Below are positions 4,837 to 6,365 of a stretch of DNA of 6,365 nucleotides, piece by piece. How positions within the stretch are numbered: the first letter of the stretch is position 1; each line of letters opens with the position of its first letter. The position numbers and the translations under genes were made by a program. Source of the DNA: UBA4742 sp002403895 (GTDB lineage Bacteria > Actinomycetota > Acidimicrobiia > Acidimicrobiales > Acidimicrobilacustridaceae). The notes under the pieces are model-generated. The model worked only from the letters and a program-made list of their open reading frames with translations. It searched no databases and had not been told where the DNA came from. The stretch lies in assembly GCA_036823295.1 (NCBI GenBank), contig DAISGD010000096.1, positions 1 through 6,365 of the forward strand, given 5' to 3'.

Positions 4837-6365
4837 ATGACCACCATCGTCTACCTGCTGATCGCGCTGGTTGCCGCCAAGCTGGCCGCGGAGCTTTCCG
4901 AGCAGATCAAGGTGCCGGCCGTGGTGGGCGAGATCGTGGCCGGTCTCATCATCGGACCATCCGCACTGGGTTGGCTGCCGGCGAACGAGACCCTCACCAT
5001 TCTGGGCGAGATCGGCGTGATCCTGCTGCTGTTCGATGTCGGCCTGGAGATGGACATCGGTGAGCTGGCCTCGGTCGGGCGCGCCGCCCTCTCCGTGGCC
5101 GTCGTGGGCGTCGTGGCCCCGATGGCGATGGGGTTCGGCCTGGGCTTGGCGTTCGGCATGTCCACCAACGAGGCCTTGTTTGTCGGCGCGGCTCTCACCG
5201 CCACCTCCGTGGGGATCACCGCTCGAGTGTTCGGCGACCTCAAGGCGCTGGCCACGGTGGAGGCGCGCACCGTGCTCGGGGCCGCCGTCGCCGACGACGT
5301 GATTGGGCTGGTGATCCTCACGGTGGTCGTCCGCTTGGTGACCGCAGGATCGGTCTCCCCGTTCGATGTGACCGAAGTGGTCGTCGTGGCCGTGGCCTTC
5401 CTGGTCGGCGCGTCGCTCATCGGCATCCGGCTGGCGCCGCCGGTCTTCGAATGGCTGGCGCGGGTGAGCCGCTCGGCCGGGACGCTGGTGGCGTTGGCGC
5501 TGGCCTTCACCCTGGCGATGGCCAAGCTCGCCGACGCGGCCAGGCTGGCCCCGATCGTGGGCGCCTTCGTGGCCGGGATCTCGCTGTCGCGCTCGACGGT
5601 GGCCGAACGGGTTCATCGCGAGCTGACTCCCGTGGGGCAGCTCTTGATCCCGGTGTTCTTCCTCCAGATCGGGGTGAACGCCGACGTCGCGCAGTTCGTC
5701 CGTCCCGCGGTGGTAGGTCTGGCGCTAGCCCTCCTGGCCGTGGCCGTCGCGGGCAAGCTGGTCTCCCCGTTGGGGATGTGGCGTTCGCCCGGTGACCGGT
5801 TGCTGGTCGGGCTGGCCATGATCCCGCGGGGCGAGGTTGGACTCATCTTCGCCACCATCGGACTGCAGCAGGAGATCTTCGGCGAGAACGTCTATGCCTC
5901 GGTGCTGATGGTGGTGCTGGCCACCACCCTCTTGACGCCGCCTCTACTGCGCTGGCGCCTCCAGCGGATCGACACCCGCTCGGGGGCGCCGAGCGGTCCA
6001 ATAGTAGAGATGCCACCGGGTGGGTGGCTGAAGGTGCAGTCGAGACCGTTCGGAGCATTGGTGGAGCTGGCCGCCGCGCCGCCCCCTGAACAAACGCTGG
6101 ATCTGGCATTGTCGGCGGCGGCGGAGATGATCGATCACGTCCCCGGCCCGCGACTGTTGGACTGGCTGGCCGATCAGGACCCGACGCCGCTGAGATGGGC
6201 GGATGCCTCGCGGGCGGCGTTCGTGGACCTGCTGAGCACGGCTGGCCCGCGCTCCTGGCGCTTCCTCAGTGTCAGTCGGGTCCTGGAGCGGGCCCTTCCT
6301 GATCTGGCCGAGGCGGTGGCCGAGCGCGAGGCGGATTCCTACGGCTTCGATCCATTGTCGGGCCT
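4837..6365 (+). CDS. CPA2 Na+/H+ antiporter fused to a GlnD-like C-terminal region (partial, open at right edge)
   Basis: The frame gives 509 complete codons without a stop and runs off the window. Residues 1-375 form a full CPA2 cation/proton exchanger of the NapA/GerN type. It begins LLIALVAAKLAAELSEQI, then has VPAVVGEIVAGLIIGPSALG (26-45) and TATSVGITARVFGDLKALAT (121-140). The ion-binding Asp pair is at 153-154 (VADDVIGL), a conserved Lys is at 307, and IPRGEVGLIFATIGL occupies 329-343. The DD pair suggests electrogenic Na+/H+ exchange. After the last helix (about 372), residues 385-509 are soluble and lack the Rossmann motif of RCK/TrkA-N domains. The stretch RWADASRAAFVDLLSTAG (453-470), followed by RVLERALPDLAEAV (481-494), resembles the helical segment of GlnD between its nucleotidyltransferase and HD domains. 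The ATG 4837 start places the first helix at the family's usual N-terminus. The antiporter call is firm; the GlnD resemblance is inference. Confidence 0.9.
   Translation, partial: MTTIVYLLIALVAAKLAAELSEQIKVPAVVGEIVAGLIIGPSALGWLPANETLTILGEIGVILLLFDVGLEMDIGELASVGRAALSVAVVGVVAPMAMGFGLGLAFGMSTNEALFVGAALTATSVGITARVFGDLKALATVEARTVLGAAVADDVIGLVILTVVVRLVTAGSVSPFDVTEVVVVAVAFLVGASLIGIRLAPPVFEWLARVSRSAGTLVALALAFTLAMAKLADAARLAPIVGAFVAGISLSRSTVAERVHRELTPVGQLLIPVFFLQIGVNADVAQFVRPAVVGLALALLAVAVAGKLVSPLGMWRSPGDRLLVGLAMIPRGEVGLIFATIGLQQEIFGENVYASVLMVVLATTLLTPPLLRWRLQRIDTRSGAPSGPIVEMPPGGWLKVQSRPFGALVELAAAPPPEQTLDLALSAAAEMIDHVPGPRLLDWLADQDPTPLRWADASRAAFVDLLSTAGPRSWRFLSVSRVLERALPDLAEAVAEREADSYGFDPLSG

Overview
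The window is GC-rich bacterial DNA. Codon choice, the small actinobacterial-type PII/Amt pair and TANNNT boxes placed 6-7 nt before two start codons suggest an actinomycete. The class Acidimicrobiia is a guess from general resemblance and has not been tested by any search. No rRNA, tRNA, insertion sequence or CRISPR array is visible.

Layout. (1) Positions 1-647, + strand: the 3' end of an AraC-type regulator gene, then a small VOC/glyoxalase-fold protein. This pair uses CTC/GTC codons, unlike the rest of the window, and may be an acquired cassette. (2) Positions 731-1789: a complete formylglycine-generating enzyme (FGE, sulfatase activator) on the - strand. It carries the Cys284/Cys289 pair and ends in six Ala-Pro-Ser repeats encoded by a 9-bp tandem repeat. 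A long hairpin spans its stop codon and separates it from the convergent VOC gene. (3) Positions 1790-2261: a 472-bp divergent intergenic region with no gene. It holds promoter-like elements, a 14-bp palindrome, direct repeats with 11-bp period and four copies of GTCAGA. (4) Positions 2262-4207: a glnK/glnB-type PII gene and an ammonium transporter gene, evidently one operon, closed by a 15-bp-stem UUCG-loop hairpin at 4257-4296. (5) Positions 4364-4711, - strand: a 115-residue two-helix membrane protein of unknown function. (6) Positions 4837 to the right edge, + strand: a NapA/GerN-like CPA2 Na+/H+ antiporter whose reading frame continues past the last membrane helix into a soluble domain. 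That domain does not look like the usual RCK/TrkA module. It resembles the helical segment of GlnD (PII uridylyl/adenylyl-transferase), and the frame is still open at the window edge.

How the genes may work together. PII binds 2-oxoglutarate and ATP/ADP, controls Amt, and is modified at Tyr51 by GlnD in many bacteria. An antiporter joined to a GlnD-like domain directly downstream of glnK-amt would link ion or pH homeostasis to nitrogen sensing. This is the most interesting hypothesis in the window. It rests on pattern recognition only and needs a profile search plus the sequence beyond position 6365.
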